In this document: piece by piece, positions 33,207-35,173 of the stretch | Position numbering within the stretch: the first letter of the stretch is position 1 | Layout: every line of letters begins with the position of its first letter | Assembly (NCBI GenBank): GCA_028042835.1 | Contig: JAOFOL010000019.1 | Span: 1 to 35,173 of the forward strand | DNA from: Opitutales bacterium | GTDB lineage: Bacteria > Verrucomicrobiota > Verrucomicrobiia > Opitutales > Seribacteraceae | DNA: 35,173 nucleotides | Direction of reading: 5' to 3' | Position numbers and translations under genes: made by a program | Notes under the pieces: model-generated | Database searches by the model: none | What the model was told of the DNA's origin: nothing | What the model saw: the letters and a program-made list of their open reading frames with translations, nothing else

Positions 33207-34097
33207 TTAGGGAAGGTACGCTTCATAATTGTAGCCGATAGAATCGAGCATTTCCATTAACCGCCTCCCATAGCGGACATAAATTTCCTTGGGGTCTTCA
33301 TCTGTCTTATTCATTGAATCAGTAGAATGAAATACAGCCGCTAAATGAGGTTCGATAGATATACCACCAGTGTATCCGCTATTTTTTAAGTCAGTCATAA
33401 TTTCCAACACGCGACCATCTCCATCTCCTGGGTATACATATAATTCTTGGTTATTATTATCAGCCGATGGATTGAGACAGTCTTTTACATGAACATAAGA
33501 AATATGTTGCTTAACTTTGTGATAAAACTCCAATGGATCCTGCCAAGGTTCCCCAACCTTTGAGCGATCGCGATTAAAAGCAGGATTAGCGGTATCAAAG
33601 ACAAGTTTCATGCCAGGAATAGCATCGATTAATTCGAGTGTATGCTGCCAACTCATACCACCATAGTTCATGCAGTTTTCATGAACCGCCGTAATACCTT
33701 CGGTGGAAAACGCTTCGACTATTAATCGAAGTCTTCGAATACGTTCTTCAACAAATTGTTCCTCTCCTTCAAGCACTTTGTAGCTCATTACCCGAACGAA
33801 CTTTGCACCCAATTTTTTCATTCGAGGTATTGCTCTATTGATCTCCTGTTCGGTAATTAAGAAATCATCCCTGACATCCTTACCCCAATTTCCAATCGCA
33901 GAACCAAATGCATTTATATAAACGCCTGAACCATCAAGTGCCGTAACCACTTCATCAAATTCTTCATCTGTAATGTCATGAATGTTTTTGCTATTTATGA
34001 AACGTGATTCTATTGCGTTCCATCCCAATTCTTTAGTCGCGTTAATTTGCTCAAAAATGTTTTGAGATGCTTCGTCTGCAATTCCAGTTAGGTACAT
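33207..34097 (-). CDS. Sugar phosphate isomerase/epimerase-like TIM barrel (cytoplasmic)
   Basis: 296 residues, no signal peptide. A xylose-isomerase-like TIM barrel (AP endonuclease family 2): the N-terminal strand with LTGIADEAS, then GWNAIESRF, GITAVHENCMNYGG (E metal ligand), GMKLVFDTANPAF (D ligand), ISYVHVKDC (H ligand) and GISIEPHL (E ligand). The full metal set makes it a likely active enzyme. Such proteins occur beside Gfo/Idh/MocA oxidoreductases in sugar pathways, and this one is 11 bases downstream of one. It probably acts on the keto-sugar product of that oxidoreductase, or did so before the oxidoreductase lost its N-terminus. Substrate not known. Confidence 0.9.
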   Translation of the reverse strand: MYLTGIADEASQNIFEQINATKELGWNAIESRFINSKNIHDITDEEFDEVVTALDGSGVYINAFGSAIGNWGKDVRDDFLITEQEINRAIPRMKKLGAKFVRVMSYKVLEGEEQFVEERIRRLRLIVEAFSTEGITAVHENCMNYGGMSWQHTLELIDAIPGMKLVFDTANPAFNRDRSKVGEPWQDPLEFYHKVKQHISYVHVKDCLNPSADNNNQELYVYPGDGDGRVLEIMTDLKNSGYTGGISIEPHLAAVFHSTDSMNKTDEDPKEIYVRYGRRLMEMLDSIGYNYEAYLP

Positions 34098-34108
34098 ATA
34101 ATATTTCT

Positions 34109-35035
34109 TTAAAGGTTTATTTTAAGTCCATTTTCTTTGATAGATTCGTAGATTGCACAAATTAATTCAACCGAACGGCGACCTTCGTTTCCATCTATCG
34201 TCGCTTTTTCCCCACAGGTTAATGCATTCAATGCATTTTCAAAGTTTCTTTGATGCCATTGAAAATCAATCGCTTTAGGGTCCGCGGCTCCCGCACCAGA
34301 TTTTGAGGATTTCATTCCGAATTTATCTAAAATTTCATCATCCTTTGAAGAAGAGTCTTTTAAATCCCATATACTAAATTTGTCGTCCACCATCATAATA
34401 GAGCCCTGGTCACCACAAATATGAATAGATGCAGGTAACCCGGTTTTTGAAAAACAAGCGGTAGAGGCCTGAATCACACCTCTGGCTCCAGACTTAAAAT
34501 CCACCATCGCGACCGCAACATCTTCAACTTCAATTCCTTCATGGGATTCTAAACCTCCCGATGCGGCAACAGACTTAACATCGCCCATGAGGTGAAGCAT
34601 TAGGTCGATGGTATGTATAGATTGATTCATTAAAGCACCACCACCATCCAATGACCATGTTCCACGCCATGCTCCACTGTCATAATACTCTTGGGTTCTC
34701 CACCACTTAATCGCTGTATCGCAAAGAACAACCTTCCCCAATCTGCCATGATCAATCGCATTTTTGAAAATAGCAGTTGAATCATTAAATCTTCTGGGAA
34801 AAATTCCAGATAATGAAACATTGTTTTCATCGCAGACTACCATCATTTCATCGATTCTTTCAGGTGTAACTTCCAGTGGTTTCTCGCAAATAATATGCTT
34901 GCCTGCACGAGCAGCTGCAGAGACATGCTCTAAGTGCACACCACTCACCGAACAAATAGTCACAACATCCATATCGGGGTGACTTAAAAACTCATCAATA
35001 TCTGAATAACTCTGACTCAAAGGTACGGGACCCAA
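34109..35035 (-). CDS. Gfo/Idh/MocA oxidoreductase lacking its NAD-binding N-terminus (truncated)
   Basis: Homology begins abruptly near YSDIDEFLSHPDMDVVT. The usual first 50-60 residues with the GxGxxG Rossmann motif are missing, and the open frame ends at an in-frame stop at 35102-35104. Later family features are intact: CEKPLEV (E51-K-P), RRFN, WWRTQEYYDSGAWRGTW, GGGALMNQSIHTIDLMLHL with the catalytic His/Asp, and the SIHICGDQGSIM strand. The only nearby start is a TTG at 35035. Without the dinucleotide fold the protein should not bind NAD(P), so this looks like a pseudogene or an assembly join; see the adjoining fragment. Otherwise it would oxidise a sugar hydroxyl and feed the epimerase-like protein downstream. 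Confidence 0.7.
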   Translation of the reverse strand: MGPVPLSQSYSDIDEFLSHPDMDVVTICSVSGVHLEHVSAAARAGKHIICEKPLEVTPERIDEMMVVCDENNVSLSGIFPRRFNDSTAIFKNAIDHGRLGKVVLCDTAIKWWRTQEYYDSGAWRGTWSLDGGGALMNQSIHTIDLMLHLMGDVKSVAASGGLESHEGIEVEDVAVAMVDFKSGARGVIQASTACFSKTGLPASIHICGDQGSIMMVDDKFSIWDLKDSSSKDDEILDKFGMKSSKSGAGAADPKAIDFQWHQRNFENALNALTCGEKATIDGNEGRRSVELICAIYESIKENGLKINL

Positions 35036-35173
35036 TATGCGGGGTAATGACCGTATTGGGTGCAGATAGTAACGGATGGTCAGATGGCGGTGGTTCGATA
35101 TCTAGTACATCCGTGCCGTAGCCTCCAACCTTTCCAGAATTTAATGCATTAACCATATCTTGGGTATTTACAA
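34995..35173 (-). pseudogene. C-terminal part of a D-3-phosphoglycerate dehydrogenase-like protein, truncated
   Basis: In a frame different from the Gfo gene, the right edge of the window reads VNTQDMVNALNSGKVGG, then YGTDVLDIEPPPSDHPLL and NTVITPHIGSRTFES, the standard C-terminal catalytic region of D-2-hydroxyacid dehydrogenases, with the conserved Glu of EP and the catalytic His of TPHIGS. Homology stops after about FES and the frame reaches a TGA at 34995-34997, inside the Gfo gene. The usual last 20 or so residues are missing. The gene begins outside the window. Confidence 0.7.

Overview
The window looks like chromosomal DNA from a marine member of the PVC superphylum, most likely Verrucomicrobiota (Opitutales/Puniceicoccales-like). 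The case rests on gene content: DUF1080 proteins, formylglycine sulfatases, a PVC-type propeller/HEAT/cytochrome c protein, an ECF sigma factor of the Rhodopirellula/Verrucomicrobium kind beside a FecR-like anti-sigma protein, and OleA/OleB homologues. The DNA is AT-rich and most genes lack a strong Shine-Dalgarno sequence. The taxonomic placement is inference. Both ends cut genes, so the window may be a whole contig. No rRNA, tRNA, CRISPR array or insertion sequence was seen, and no gene-free stretch exceeds 300 bases.

Region 1 (1-2473): the 3' part of a double-DUF1080 protein, a possible small membrane protein on the minus strand, and a leucine-rich-repeat protein. Region 2 (2521-7195, plus): a CrtI-like FAD oxidoreductase followed by four genes overlapping by 1-4 bases: FabZ-like dehydratase, FabI-like enoyl reductase, OleA-like thiolase and OleB-like hydrolase. 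This is an ole hydrocarbon/beta-lactone locus without oleC or oleD, carrying fatty-acid-synthase-type partners instead. It is the most unusual gene set in the window. Region 3 (7245-9115): a small one-helix membrane protein overlapping a XerC/D recombinase, then a secreted YceI protein and a terminator.

Region 4 (9223-13142): a sulfate-activation operon, cysC-cysD-cysN, ending in an unrecognised gene that overlaps cysN. Region 5 (13208-14932): a secreted TIM-barrel glycosidase-like protein. Region 6 (15102-31788, all minus): an eleven-gene run read right to left. It encodes cytochrome c/PA14, propeller-DUF1080, ThuA-like, PVC cytochrome, ECF sigma, FecR-like anti-sigma, two sulfatases, an esterase, a tandem double esterase and DUF1080. 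It reads as a polysaccharide-utilisation locus for a sulfated and esterified glycan. Its oxidative arm (cytochromes, ThuA, DUF1080) suggests 3-keto-sugar chemistry.

Region 7 (31977-35173): a Tat-exported TIM-barrel protein (plus), then a minus-strand set of a [2Fe-2S] ferredoxin, a sugar phosphate isomerase/epimerase-like protein and a Gfo/Idh/MocA oxidoreductase. The oxidoreductase has lost its NAD-binding N-terminus. Immediately upstream, in another frame, is the C-terminal part of a D-3-phosphoglycerate-dehydrogenase-like protein, which points to a deletion or an assembly join.
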